64,000 nt of DNA from Cohnella hashimotonis (GCF_030014955.1 NZ_JAGRPV010000001.1:2232001-2296000), one strand, 5' to 3'; counted from the first letter of the stretch, positions 43,398-52,393 are shown. Translations and numbers: made by a program. The notes: a model not told the origin generated them from the letters alone.

Positions 43398-43450
43398 TTG
43401 ACACTCAAATTGAACGCTCCTATAATGCTTAATATTGAGAATCATTTTCA
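43398..43450 (+). promoter_or_regulatory. sigma-A promoter with Fur box (efeUOB)
   Basis: TTGACA (43398-43403), a 17-bp spacer and TATAAT (43421-43426) form a consensus promoter. TGAGAAT-C-ATTTTCA (43436-43450) is a 7-1-7 Fur box (TGATAATNATTATCA with few changes) that begins a few bases past the start site, where Fur-Fe2+ would block transcription. Confidence 0.9.
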
Positions 43451-43489
43451 AATAGCTTGGAACCAGGCTTATGGAGGCGACCACATACA

Positions 43490-44977
43490 TTGAAGCGGCA
43501 TAGACGGCCTTCCGCATTGATCCTTTTCGCAAGGATCGTATTGCTTGCCATGCTCGGTTGGGCGATCGCGCCGTTCGCCCCCCTGTTCGCCGCGACCGAT
43601 TCGACGCATGCCGCCGATGCGTCCTTGCAGGCCGAAGCGCTTGTCTCCCACCTGGATGCCGGCGATGCGGCCGCGGCCGCGCAGGATTTGGCTGCGATCA
43701 AAAAGTGGTGGGCGAAGGACAAGAACGACGTCAAACAGCGTTCGCTCGATCTCGCGCTGGAGATCGACAGCCAGATCGCAGCCCTGTCGCTCGCGATGCT
43801 AAGCGGAAAGATGGACGAGGCGTCGTCGCAGGCCGGCAATCTAAGGTTTTCCGTCATCAATCTGCAGGACGGCGCGTACGCGGACAACAGCGGAAAAAGC
43901 CAGATGACATTGTCGACCTACATTCTTAAGCTTCGCGAGGCGGGCAACCTGGCCAAGAAGCAGGAATGGGTGGAAGCGGGGCAGAGGGTCAAACAGCTTC
44001 AGCAGCAATGGCTCTCCGTCGAAGGCGACGTCGTGAGCCAATCGCAGCGCGTTTACAACGACACCGAACGCGATCTGGTCATGCTGGACGGCTACTTGAG
44101 CAATCCGGATCAAAGGGCGCTTGCCGCCCCCGTGATCGACCGGTTGATCGAAGGGCTGGCGCCGCTCGCCGACGCGAAGTATTCGTGGTGGGACGCGGCG
44201 CTTATCCCGATTCGCGAAGGGATGGAGGGGCTGCTCGTCGTCGGCGCGCTGCTTATGTACGCCAAGCGGGCGGGCTCCATGCCGGCGAGACGCTGGGTCG
44301 TCGGCGGCTCCGTCACCGGTCTCCTGGCCAGCATCGCCGCGGGGTTCGCGGTCGTGCTGCTGCTGTCCTCGAGCGCATTCGGGCACAACAATCTGCTCAT
44401 CAACGGTTGGACGGGCGTATGCGCCAGCGTGATGCTGCTTTACGTCAGCTACTGGCTGCATCGCCATTCGGACACCAAGCGCTTTAACCGGCTGCTTGCC
44501 GAGCGGAGTACGCGCGCGCTATCCGGCGGGCATATGTTTTCGCTCGCGCTGCTCTCCTTTTTCGCGATCGTGCGGGAGGGACTCGAGACCGTCATTTTTC
44601 TGATCGGCATGTCCGGGAAAATGTCCGCAATGGAACTTGTCGCCGGCATCGCTGCCGGGTTTCTCGTTTTGACGGCGGTCGCGTTCGTCATCGTCAAGGC
44701 CGGATCGCGCTTGCCGATTCGTCCGTTTTTTCTCGGATCGAGCCTCATCGTGTTTTATCTCTGCTTCAAATTTATGGGGTCGGGCATTCACAGCCTGCAG
44801 ATGGCCGGCGTGCTGCCGTCTACGGTGAACGAAACGCTGCCCGATTTTTCGACGCTCAGCCTGTATCCCTCTTGGTACAGCACCTTGCCGCAGCTCGTTT
44901 TCCTGGCATGCGGCTGCGCCGCGGTCGTTTGGTCCCTGCTGAAGAGCAAGCGCCGTCGCGAAGTTCCCGTTTCCTAA
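43490..44977 (+). CDS. efeU: FTR1-family iron permease (EfeU-like)
   Basis: A 495-residue iron permease. After a signal-like helix (ILFARIVLLAMLGWAIAPFA) comes an extracytoplasmic helical domain of about 200 residues, then seven hydrophobic helices. Both REXXE iron motifs are present: REGMEGLLVVGALL and REGLETVIFLIGM. GGAGG lies 12 nt before TTG 43490, which I take as the start; there is no ATG in a suitable place, and TTG 43457 lacks a ribosome binding site. In this arrangement the permease imports iron after oxidation or reduction at EfeO/EfeB. The extended N-terminal domain is usual for Bacillota homologues rather than E. coli EfeU. First gene after the Fur box. Confidence 0.9.
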   Translation: MKRHRRPSALILFARIVLLAMLGWAIAPFAPLFAATDSTHAADASLQAEALVSHLDAGDAAAAAQDLAAIKKWWAKDKNDVKQRSLDLALEIDSQIAALSLAMLSGKMDEASSQAGNLRFSVINLQDGAYADNSGKSQMTLSTYILKLREAGNLAKKQEWVEAGQRVKQLQQQWLSVEGDVVSQSQRVYNDTERDLVMLDGYLSNPDQRALAAPVIDRLIEGLAPLADAKYSWWDAALIPIREGMEGLLVVGALLMYAKRAGSMPARRWVVGGSVTGLLASIAAGFAVVLLLSSSAFGHNNLLINGWTGVCASVMLLYVSYWLHRHSDTKRFNRLLAERSTRALSGGHMFSLALLSFFAIVREGLETVIFLIGMSGKMSAMELVAGIAAGFLVLTAVAFVIVKAGSRLPIRPFFLGSSLIVFYLCFKFMGSGIHSLQMAGVLPSTVNETLPDFSTLSLYPSWYSTLPQLVFLACGCAAVVWSLLKSKRRREVPVS

Positions 44978-45029
44978 GCTTCAACAACCTAATTTTGCGC
45001 ATAGCGCCAGATGACTGGAGATCGTTATA

Positions 45030-46229
45030 ATGATGAAGAAAACGTCCATTGGTATTGTTACAATCGCAGGAATGCTGGCTTTATCCGCCTGCAACAGCGG
45101 ATCGAACAACGACGGCGCATCCGCGTCCGCTTCGGCTCCGGCTTCGACGACGGCCGCATCTCCGGTCTCGGCCTCGGCAAGCGCCGGCGGATCCAGCGCG
45201 ATTCAGACGGGTACGGCTCAAATGCTCGATCAAACGAAGCAGCTGCAGGACCTTATCGGGAAAAAAGACGCGGACGGCGTTAAAGGCCTCGGCAAGACGA
45301 TTAACGAAACGTGGCTGTCGTTCGAAAATGCCGTACGTCAAACGTTCCCCCTTGAATATACGGACGTGGAAAAATACGAAATGCCGATCTTTTCCGCTTC
45401 GGCTTACGACAAGATCGATTTCGACGCGCTCAAGGCCAATGCCGACGGCCTGGTCGATGCGCTCACGAAGCTTCAGAACGCGAAGCCTTCGACGGCCAGC
45501 TCTTCCGAGCTGCTGATCGAAGCCGTTAAAAAGTATCAGCAATACGTCGTCGACCAGACGAACAAGCTGACCGATCAGACGCAAGTATTCGTCAACGCCG
45601 TCAAGGCGGGCGATATCGATAAATCCAAGGCCGAATACGTAAAGGCGCGCGTCTATTACGAGAGCATCGAGCCGATTGCCGAGAGCTTCGGCGACCTTGA
45701 CCCCAAGATCGACGCCAGGTTGGCCGACGTGGACGATCCGAGCGCCTGGACCGGCTTCCACGAGATCGAGCAGGCGCTGTGGGTCGACAACTCGCTGGAA
45801 GGTCAGGATAAATTCGCGGACCAGCTGATGACCGACGTGAAGGCGCTGCAGGCCGAAGTTCATAAGCTTCAGCTCGAACCCAAGACGGTCGTCGCCGGCG
45901 CCATGGAACTGCTGAACGAGGCGGCTACCTCCAAGATTACCGGCGAGGAAGAACTTTATTCGCACATCGATCTCGTCGACCTCGCTTCTAACGTAGACGG
46001 CTCGAAGACGGTCTACCTGTCGATCATCCCGGCGCTCAACGAGAGCAACGTCGAATTGGCCGACAAGCTCGACCAGGCATTTCAGGATATGGAAAAGGCG
46101 CTGTCCGGCTTCATCAAGGACGGCCAGTATGTTGCCTATACCGAGTTGACGACGGATCAGATCCGCGATATCAGCGACCGCCTCAGCGCGCTGTCCGAAC
46201 TGATGTCGCAAACCGCCGCCATCCTCTAA
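45030..46229 (+). CDS. efeO: EfeO-like iron-binding lipoprotein (imelysin/M75)
   Basis: A 399-residue lipoprotein: lipobox LSAC (Cys21), a Ser/Ala linker to about 60, then a helical domain that resembles the external domain of FTR1 proteins and an imelysin (M75) domain from about 160 with the metal motif GFHEIEQALW (HxxE). Near the end, ALNESNVELADKLDQAFQDM is typical of EfeO. It delivers ferric iron to the permease encoded 53 bp upstream. GGAGA precedes ATG 45030. The N-terminal cupredoxin of E. coli EfeO is absent, as in most Gram-positive forms. Confidence 0.9.
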   Translation: MMKKTSIGIVTIAGMLALSACNSGSNNDGASASASAPASTTAASPVSASASAGGSSAIQTGTAQMLDQTKQLQDLIGKKDADGVKGLGKTINETWLSFENAVRQTFPLEYTDVEKYEMPIFSASAYDKIDFDALKANADGLVDALTKLQNAKPSTASSSELLIEAVKKYQQYVVDQTNKLTDQTQVFVNAVKAGDIDKSKAEYVKARVYYESIEPIAESFGDLDPKIDARLADVDDPSAWTGFHEIEQALWVDNSLEGQDKFADQLMTDVKALQAEVHKLQLEPKTVVAGAMELLNEAATSKITGEEELYSHIDLVDLASNVDGSKTVYLSIIPALNESNVELADKLDQAFQDMEKALSGFIKDGQYVAYTELTTDQIRDISDRLSALSELMSQTAAIL

Positions 46230-46254
46230 ATTACGGAGGGAGCCCAGACTTATT

Positions 46255-47490
46255 ATGGAACCGAACCGGACAGGCATGACGCGCAAAGATTTTCTGAAGC
46301 TGTCGGCCACCGTCGGTGCCGGAATCGCGATCGGTGCCTCCGGCATCGGCGCGATTCTCGGCATACCCAAGCCTCAAGCGGAAGGCTCGAAGGCTTCCGC
46401 CCATTCGGAAGAAGACATCATTCCGATGTACGCCGACCACCAGCCGGGCATTGTGACGCCGCAGCAGACGTATTTGTATTTGGCGGCGTTCGACATTACG
46501 ACCGGCAGCAAAAAAGATTTGATCGCGATGCTGAAGGATTGGACCCGTTTTTGCGATCTGAGCGCGAAGGGCGGCACGATGAGCCTGGGCGACAATCCGC
46601 TCGTACCGCCGACGGATACGGGCGAGACGCTCGAGCTGCCGCCATCCAGATTAACGGTCACGCTCGGCTTTGGTCCATCGTTTTTCGTAAGAGACGGCGT
46701 CAATCGCTTCGGTGCTGCCGGCGCCATGCCGCTGCATCTTAAGGATATTCCGCGCATGGCGCGTGACAATATCGATCCGAGCATTTCCGGCGGGGATATT
46801 TGCCTGCAAATCTGTGCGGACGATCAGCAGGTCGCCTTTCACGCGGTGCGCAACCTGATCCGGCTGTCGACAGGCCGCGCCTCGCTCAAGTGGATGCAAG
46901 AAGGCTTTGCGAGCGGGACGCCGGGCAAGACGCCGCGCAATCTGTTCGGCTTCAAGGACGGCACGGCCAACCAGCTGCACGACTCCGCGCAAGGCTATGA
47001 CGATGTCGTATGGGCGGGCAGCGACGAGCCGGCATGGATGCGCGGCGGTTCCTATCTGGCCTACCGCAAGATCCAGATGAAGCTGGAGAGCTGGGATCGC
47101 ACGTCGCTCTCCGATCAGGAAGCGACGTTCGGCAGAAGCAAAGTATCCGGCGCGGCATTCGGCGCGAAGGGAGAATTCGATGCGGTGGAGGCGTCCAAGC
47201 TGCCAGAAAATTCGCATGTGCGATTGGCCAAGGAGACCAGGCAGCAGATTCACCGCCGCGCCTATTCCTACACGGACAAGGTAGATCCCCGGACAGGCAA
47301 CGTCGATGCCGGACTGCTGTTCATCAGCTACCAGCGCAATCCCGACGTGCAATTTCTGCCGATGCTGCGTTCGATGCAGAACAGCGATGCCTTGAACGCG
47401 TATGTTTCCCATGTTGCCAGCGCGATGTTCGCCTGCCCTGCAGGCTTGCAGCCCGGCCTCTATTTCGGCCAGCGGGTTCTTGAGGGTTAA
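46255..47490 (+). CDS. efeB: EfeB-like Dyp-type heme peroxidase
   Basis: A 411-residue exported heme peroxidase. The N-terminus has a Tat-like signal, MTRKDFLKLSATVGAG, in which the second Arg of the twin pair is Lys. Dyp signatures: NLFGFKDGTANQL (GxxDG motif), an axial His in ENSHVRLAK, and PRTGNVDAGLLFISYQRNPD with the distal Arg region. EfeB oxidises ferrous iron, or releases iron from heme, at the outer membrane face for uptake by EfeUO. GGAGGG stands about 14 nt before ATG 46255; ATG 46276 is a weaker option. Last gene of the Fur-controlled unit, followed by a terminator. Confidence 0.92.
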   Translation: MEPNRTGMTRKDFLKLSATVGAGIAIGASGIGAILGIPKPQAEGSKASAHSEEDIIPMYADHQPGIVTPQQTYLYLAAFDITTGSKKDLIAMLKDWTRFCDLSAKGGTMSLGDNPLVPPTDTGETLELPPSRLTVTLGFGPSFFVRDGVNRFGAAGAMPLHLKDIPRMARDNIDPSISGGDICLQICADDQQVAFHAVRNLIRLSTGRASLKWMQEGFASGTPGKTPRNLFGFKDGTANQLHDSAQGYDDVVWAGSDEPAWMRGGSYLAYRKIQMKLESWDRTSLSDQEATFGRSKVSGAAFGAKGEFDAVEASKLPENSHVRLAKETRQQIHRRAYSYTDKVDPRTGNVDAGLLFISYQRNPDVQFLPMLRSMQNSDALNAYVSHVASAMFACPAGLQPGLYFGQRVLEG

Positions 47491-47533
47491 AGCTGTTATT
47501 GAGATGAAGCATAAACGGGAACAAACCTAATGG

Positions 47534-47568
47534 GACAAAGCGGGAGCATTCCTGCTTTGTCTTGTTTG
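47534..47568 (+). terminator. Rho-independent terminator of efeUOB
   Basis: GACAAAGCGGGA (47534-47545) pairs with TCCTGCTTTGTC (47550-47561; one mismatch) around GCAT, followed by TTGTTTG. Confidence 0.82.
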
Positions 47569-47601
47569 CGTTAGAGGCTGTATTTAAGGGTCCGAAAATG
47601 A

Positions 47602-47740
47602 GACTTCGGCGCGGATCGAGGCGAAGAAGCGCTGTACAGCGTTACTTCGGGTGACTTGGGCCCGCTCAGGGCGAAGAAGCGCTGTACAGCGTCACTTCAG
47701 GTGACTTCGGCCCGATTGGGGCGAACTAAAGCTTTACAGC
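47602..47740. repeat. 50-bp tandem repeat with palindromic core, about 2.8 copies
   Basis: GCGAAGAAGCGCTGTACAGC starts at 47621 and 47671, and a diverged form at 47721, a 50-bp period. Flanking GACTT(C/G)GG also repeats at 47602, 47653 and 47703. Each full unit has the perfect palindrome CGCTGTACAGCG (47630-47641, 47680-47691) extended by GAAG...CTTC arms. The rest of the 434-bp gap up to the LysR gene shows no gene. Confidence 0.85.
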
Positions 47741-47924
47741 GACACCGAGTTAACGTAACCGAGTTGTGGAGACTCCTGATAGGGGCCGCATTCACGGAAA
47801 TGCGCCGCTGTCCAGGTGAAGTCACACGGGTGAGCCGATTTTTCGCTGCGAGGACGCCGAAGGCGCGCGGCCTTGTGGTATGATGAAAGGCAAACCGCAC
47901 CCCAGCAGGAAGGATAACGATGCC

Positions 47925-48830
47925 ATGACGCTGCAACAACTGCGCTATGTCATCGAAGTCGCGAACCGCGGCTCGATGAACGAAGCGGCCAAGCGGCTTT
48001 TCATCTCCCAGCCCAGTCTCTCCAACGCCATCAAGGACCTGGAGGAAGAAATCCGTATCACCATTTTCGAACGCACGAACAAAGGGATCACGCTGTCGAA
48101 GGCCGGCGCCGAGTTTCTTGGCTATGCCCGTCAAGTCATCGAGCAGGCCGAGCTGCTGGAAAATCGCTATCTGGGCGCGAAGCCCGCGCCGCAGCATTTC
48201 TCCGTGTCTACGCAGCACTATGCGTTCGCTGTTAACGCCTTCGTCCAGCTTGTCCGCGAGCACGGTCAGGACGAATACGAGCTGGCGCTTCGGGAGACCA
48301 AGACGCACGAGATCATTCAGGACGTCAAAAGCCAGCGCAGCGAGATCGGCATTCTGTACATCAACGAGTTCAACGCCAAGGTCATCACGCGACTGCTGCG
48401 CGATGCGAACCTGAAGTTCACGAGCCTGTTTACCGCCAAGGCGCATATTTTCGTCAGCGTGAACAACCCCCTTGCGAGACATCCCGTCGTGACGATCGAC
48501 CAGCTCGACGACTATCCGTATTTGCACTTCGAGCAGGGCGAGTACAATTCGTTCCATTTTTCCGAAGAAATTCTGAGCACGCTGTCGCACAAAAAAAGCA
48601 TCAAGGTGAACGACCGGGCAACCTTGTTTAATTTGCTTATCGGGCTCAATGGCTACACGATCTCGACCGGCGTACTGAGCGCGGATTTGAACGGCAACGA
48701 GATCATTCCGGTTCCGCTCGCAAGCGAAGAGACGCTGCATGTCGGCTGGATCAGTCATCAAAATGCCGCGTTATCGAAGCTTGCGATGGCTTATGTCGAG
48801 GCGCTGCAGCAGGCGATCGCGGTCGAGTGA
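47925..48830 (+). CDS. LysR family transcriptional regulator
   Basis: A 301-residue LysR protein: N-terminal HTH (MTLQQLRYVIEVANRGSMNE, AAKRLFISQPSLSNAIKDLE) and a periplasmic-binding-like effector domain (about 90-295). ATG 47925 is used because AGGAAGGA is 10 nt upstream and the HTH begins there. It reads toward metE, with its own terminator between. A palindrome of LysR half-site type in the metE promoter region (48870-48886) makes it a candidate metE or sulfur-metabolism regulator of the CysL/MetR kind; effector unknown. Confidence 0.92.
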   Translation: MTLQQLRYVIEVANRGSMNEAAKRLFISQPSLSNAIKDLEEEIRITIFERTNKGITLSKAGAEFLGYARQVIEQAELLENRYLGAKPAPQHFSVSTQHYAFAVNAFVQLVREHGQDEYELALRETKTHEIIQDVKSQRSEIGILYINEFNAKVITRLLRDANLKFTSLFTAKAHIFVSVNNPLARHPVVTIDQLDDYPYLHFEQGEYNSFHFSEEILSTLSHKKSIKVNDRATLFNLLIGLNGYTISTGVLSADLNGNEIIPVPLASEETLHVGWISHQNAALSKLAMAYVEALQQAIAVE

Positions 48831-48867
48831 GCCCGCGTCTGCCGCACAGGGGCAAGACGCGGGCTTT
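48831..48867 (+). terminator. Rho-independent terminator of the LysR gene
   Basis: GCCCGCGTCT (48831-48840), directly after the TGA stop, pairs with AGACGCGGGC (48855-48864), followed by TTTG. The T run is short. Confidence 0.8.
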
Positions 48868-48869
48868 GA

Positions 48870-48886
48870 TATAGCCGGAGGCTATA
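48870..48886. promoter_or_regulatory. 17-bp palindrome upstream of metE
   Basis: TATAGCC-GGA-GGCTATA is perfectly symmetrical and has the T-N11-A spacing of LysR boxes. Another GCTATA lies at about 48911. It stands between the LysR terminator and metE. Binding by the adjacent LysR protein is inferred. No S-box or T-box leader was seen in the 150 bp before metE. Confidence 0.55.
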
Positions 48887-49020
48887 GCCGGCAATAGTAT
48901 TTTGAAGTTACGCTATATCCAGACGCCTGTGCTATCTTTCAATTAGCAGCCAAAGCTGGCGCCGAATCAACCGGCGCGGACGCTTTGCTTCATACTTGGA
49001 AGGCAGAGGAGAAGGCATAT

Positions 49021-51312
49021 ATGAAGAGCGGCAATCTGGGGTATCCCCGCATCGGGCAAGACCGCGAATGGAAAAAAGCGCTGGAAGCATACTGGGCCGG
49101 CAAGCTGGACGAGAGCACGCTGCACGCGACGTTGAAGGAAATCCGTCTGAATAACCTGAGGAAGCAGCGAGACCAAGGAATCGACGTCATCCCGGTCGGC
49201 GACTTTACGTACTACGACCATATTCTGGACACGTCGGCGATGTTCGGTATCGTGCCCGAGCGGTTCGGCTACGGGGGCGGCGAAGTCGACCTGCCGACCT
49301 ACTACGCGGTAGCTCGCGGCAATCGCGATTCGGCGGCGAGCGAGATGACCAAGTGGTTCAACACGAACTACCACTACATCGTGCCGGAGCTTGGCGCAGG
49401 CGTCAACCCGCAGCTGACGGTCAACCGCCCGCTGGCGGCTTATCGCGAAGCGAAGGCGGAGCTGGGAATCGAAGGCCGTCCGGTCATCGTCGGACCTTAC
49501 ACGTACTTGAAGCTGTCCAAAGGTTATGCCGCGGGGGAGCTGGATGCCTGGATCGATCGTCTGCTGCCGCTGTATGCGCATGTGCTGCGCGAGCTCGAAG
49601 CCGAGGGCGTCGCTTGGGTACAGGTGGACGAGCCGATTCTGGCCACGAGCTTGACGGAGGACGACCTGTCCCGCGTAAGGCGCATCTATGAAACGTTAAC
49701 CAGCGAAGCGCCGGGAATTTCCATCATGCTGCAAACGTACTTTGAGTCGGTTGACGCGTACGGGTTCGTCGTCACGCTGCCGGTCCACGGCATCGGGCTC
49801 GACTTTGTGCATGACGGCGGACGCAACCTCGCGGCGGTACGCGAGCAGGGCTTCCCGGCGGACAAGACGCTCGGAGCGGGTCTGATCGACGGCCGCGCCA
49901 TCTGGAAGGCCGATCTGCGCAGCAAGTGGGAGACACTCGGCACGCTGCGCGGCGCTGTCGCTGCAGAACGGATCGTCGTGCAGCCGTCCTCCAGCCTGCT
50001 GCACGTGCCGGTCAGCGCGGCACGAGAGAACGCGCTGCCGGCGGAGCTGCAAGGCGCGCTTGCCTTTGCCGACGAGAAGCTCGCTGAGCTCGTCCTGCTC
50101 GCCAAGGCCGGACGCCAAGGCGTCGAAGCGATCGCGGTCGACCTGGAAGCGGCCGAACGCAGCCGTGACGCGCTGCAGCGCTCCGCCGCGCGTACGAACG
50201 AGCGCGTCCGCGCGCGCATGGCATCCCTGGCTTCGGAGCCGGCGGCGCGCGCGAGCGTCTTCGAATCCCGCCGCGCGGTACAGGATGCCAAATGGCAGCT
50301 GCCGCCGCTGCCGACGACGACGATCGGCAGCTTCCCGCAGACGCCGGAAGTACGCGGCGCGCGGCAGAAGTGGCGCAAGGGCGAGCTGTCGCCTGCGAGC
50401 TACGAATCCTTCATTCAAGCGCAGATCCGCGAGTGGATCGACATTCAGAACGAGATCGGGCTTGACGTGCTGGTGCATGGCGAGTTCGAACGTACCGACA
50501 TGGTGGAGTTTTTCGGCGAGAAGCTTGCCGGGTTCGCCTTCACGGCGAAGGGCTGGGTGCAATCCTACGGTTCCCGCTGCGTGAAGCCGCCGGTTATCTA
50601 CGGCGACGTAGAGCTGCCGAAGCCGATGACCGTCGCCGAGACCATCTATGCGCAGTCGCTGACGTCGAAGCCCGTGAAGGGCATGCTGACCGGCCCGATC
50701 ACGATTCTCAACTGGTCGTTCGTGCGTGACGACAAGTCGCGCGAGGAAGTCGCTTACCAGATCGCGCTCGCGCTCCGCGACGAGGTCGAGGCGCTGGAGG
50801 CGGCAGGCATCGGCATGATTCAGGTCGACGAGCCGGCGCTCCGCGAAGGGCTGCCGCTGAAGCGCGAGCAATGGGCGCATTACCTGGACTGGGCGGTGCG
50901 CGCGTTCCGCTTGTCCACTTCGACGGTGAAGGACGAAACGCAGATTCACACGCATATGTGCTACAGCGAGTTCCACGACATTATCGAATCGATCAGCGCG
51001 CTGGACGCGGACGTCATCTCCATCGAGACGTCGCGCAGCCACGGCGAGTTGATCGGCATTTTCGAGGAGCATACCTACGACAAGGGCATCGGGCTCGGCG
51101 TCTACGATATTCACAGCCCTCGCGTGCCATCGTCGGACGAGATGACGCAAATGATCGACCGTGCGCTTCGCGTGCTCGATCCTGGCCTGTTCTGGATCAA
51201 TCCGGACTGCGGACTCAAGACTCGCGGACGCAAGGAGACGGTCGAATCGCTGCGCAACATGGTAGAGGCGACAGAAGCCGCTCGCGAACGGTATGTGGTC
51301 AAGCAGGGATAA
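49021..51312 (+). CDS. metE: cobalamin-independent methionine synthase
   Basis: A 763-residue enzyme that moves the methyl group of 5-methyltetrahydropteroyl-triglutamate to homocysteine, the last step of methionine synthesis. Two homologous barrels: the N-terminal one starts SGNLGYPRIGQDREWKKAL, the C-terminal one at about 430 with LPTTTIGSFPQTPEVR. Zinc and homocysteine residues are in QIHTHMCYSEF (His, Cys), the VDEPALREG strand and NPDCGLKTR (last Cys). Length matches MetE. ATG 49021 has GAGGAGA about 8 nt upstream; the frame is open to 48985 without support. Confidence 0.97.
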   Translation: MKSGNLGYPRIGQDREWKKALEAYWAGKLDESTLHATLKEIRLNNLRKQRDQGIDVIPVGDFTYYDHILDTSAMFGIVPERFGYGGGEVDLPTYYAVARGNRDSAASEMTKWFNTNYHYIVPELGAGVNPQLTVNRPLAAYREAKAELGIEGRPVIVGPYTYLKLSKGYAAGELDAWIDRLLPLYAHVLRELEAEGVAWVQVDEPILATSLTEDDLSRVRRIYETLTSEAPGISIMLQTYFESVDAYGFVVTLPVHGIGLDFVHDGGRNLAAVREQGFPADKTLGAGLIDGRAIWKADLRSKWETLGTLRGAVAAERIVVQPSSSLLHVPVSAARENALPAELQGALAFADEKLAELVLLAKAGRQGVEAIAVDLEAAERSRDALQRSAARTNERVRARMASLASEPAARASVFESRRAVQDAKWQLPPLPTTTIGSFPQTPEVRGARQKWRKGELSPASYESFIQAQIREWIDIQNEIGLDVLVHGEFERTDMVEFFGEKLAGFAFTAKGWVQSYGSRCVKPPVIYGDVELPKPMTVAETIYAQSLTSKPVKGMLTGPITILNWSFVRDDKSREEVAYQIALALRDEVEALEAAGIGMIQVDEPALREGLPLKREQWAHYLDWAVRAFRLSTSTVKDETQIHTHMCYSEFHDIIESISALDADVISIETSRSHGELIGIFEEHTYDKGIGLGVYDIHSPRVPSSDEMTQMIDRALRVLDPGLFWINPDCGLKTRGRKETVESLRNMVEATEAARERYVVKQG

Positions 51313-51375
51313 GGTTTGCACGACCTGTTAACACGAACTTATTTACACGATCTTCTTATTAGAAGAAAGACATTT

Positions 51376-51404
51376 GAGGGAGCGCTCTGCCGCTCTCTTT
51401 TTTT
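51376..51404 (+). terminator. Rho-independent terminator of metE
   Basis: GGGAGCG (about 51378-51384) pairs with CGCTCTC (51391-51397, one G-U), followed by eight T residues. Confidence 0.85.
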
Positions 51405-51422
51405 GCGCTGCGGCGGCATGCA

Positions 51423-51452
51423 TTGACGGAACTCCTATCGGATGTCTAAGAT
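51423..51452 (+). promoter_or_regulatory. promoter of the crcB pair
   Basis: TTGACG (51423-51428) and TAAGAT (51447-51452) with an 18-bp spacer. The transcript leader would be only about 25 nt, too short for a fluoride riboswitch. Confidence 0.6.
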
Positions 51453-51483
51453 GAATCTATTCGGTTTACGACGGAGGTTCGGA

Positions 51484-51891
51484 ATGAAATACGCATGGGC
51501 GGTCGGTTTGGCCGGCAGCGTCGGCGCCTTGCTTCGATACGAGGCGGGACTGTGGACGCATTCCTGGTGGCATTTTGCGTTTCCGCTCGCTACGCTCGTT
51601 ATCAATCTGACGGGATGTCTCGCGCTTGGCTGGTTTACGGCATGGGCGACGACGCGCCCGGGCCTGCCGGAATGGCTGCGGCTCGGGATCGGCACCGGCT
51701 TGATCGGCGCGTATACGACGTTTTCCACGTTCAGCGTGGAGACGCTGACGCTGCTCCGAGATGGACGTGCCGGAGCGGCGGCGCTCTACGTCGGCACGAG
51801 TCTGGTCGGCGGGCTGTTGTTTGCGTGGGTCGGCTTCAGGCTCGGAGAGAGACGTCCGGCAGCGAAAAACCGCGAGGTGGTGGGACCGTGA
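51484..51891 (+). CDS. crcB: CrcB/Fluc fluoride channel subunit 1
   Basis: A 135-residue four-helix membrane protein. Fluc hallmarks: an N-terminal GLAGSVGALLRYEAG, INLTGCLALGWF, and GLIGAYTTFSTFSVET, whose Phe and Ser/Thr residues line the fluoride pore. GGAGG lies 6 nt before ATG 51484; the longer frame from 51442 overlaps the promoter. Its stop overlaps the next crcB gene by 4 bp. Paired crcB genes in Bacillota code for heterodimeric channels that expel fluoride. Confidence 0.95.
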   Translation: MKYAWAVGLAGSVGALLRYEAGLWTHSWWHFAFPLATLVINLTGCLALGWFTAWATTRPGLPEWLRLGIGTGLIGAYTTFSTFSVETLTLLRDGRAGAAALYVGTSLVGGLLFAWVGFRLGERRPAAKNREVVGP

Positions 51892-52250
51892 CGTTCGGTC
51901 ATGAGGGGCTGGTGGCGATCGGCGGATTTTTCGGCGCCTGCGCGAGATACGGCATCGGTTTATGGGGAAAAAAGAAATTCCAAGCAAGGCTGCCCGTCTC
52001 TACGATGCTTATTAATTTAACGGGATCGTTTCTGCTCGGCATCGTTGCGGCAGCCGGCGGCAGCGGGATCTCGCTGCTTGTCGGGACAGGTTTCATGGGT
52101 GCCTATACGACGTTTTCCACCTTTAACGCGGAAAATATTCAGCTTTGGCGAAGCAGAGCCTGGCGTACGCTTGCCATTTACGTAGCGGGAAGCTATATAT
52201 TGGGCGTCGTGCTCGCCTGGGCCGGCTATGCGCTTGGCGGCCGTCTGTAG
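51888..52250 (+). CDS. crcB: CrcB/Fluc fluoride channel subunit 2
   Basis: A 120-residue partner of the channel above: VAIGGFFGACARYGIG, INLTGSFLLGIV and GFMGAYTTFSTFNAEN show the family pattern, with four helices. The start is GTG 51888, overlapping the previous stop (GTGA) with GAGGTGG upstream. It is more typical than subunit 1 in its N-terminal GGxxGAxxRY motif. Confidence 0.94.
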   Translation: MTFGHEGLVAIGGFFGACARYGIGLWGKKKFQARLPVSTMLINLTGSFLLGIVAAAGGSGISLLVGTGFMGAYTTFSTFNAENIQLWRSRAWRTLAIYVAGSYILGVVLAWAGYALGGRL

Positions 52251-52393
52251 GCGCATTTGCGGCAGATGCGATATTGGCATTTTGTCGATTTTACAGCTAT
52301 GCACAGCTATGCGCACTATTCATAGTTCAGTTTTAGCCAGCGCCATGCTTTAATGTTGCCGTTCTGACTTATCGACAGAGGAGCGGATCGTAC

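Noticed and set aside
51405..51483. Fluoride riboswitch before crcB
   Set aside because: The likely transcript leader is about 25 nt and none of the conserved crcB-motif pairing was seen.
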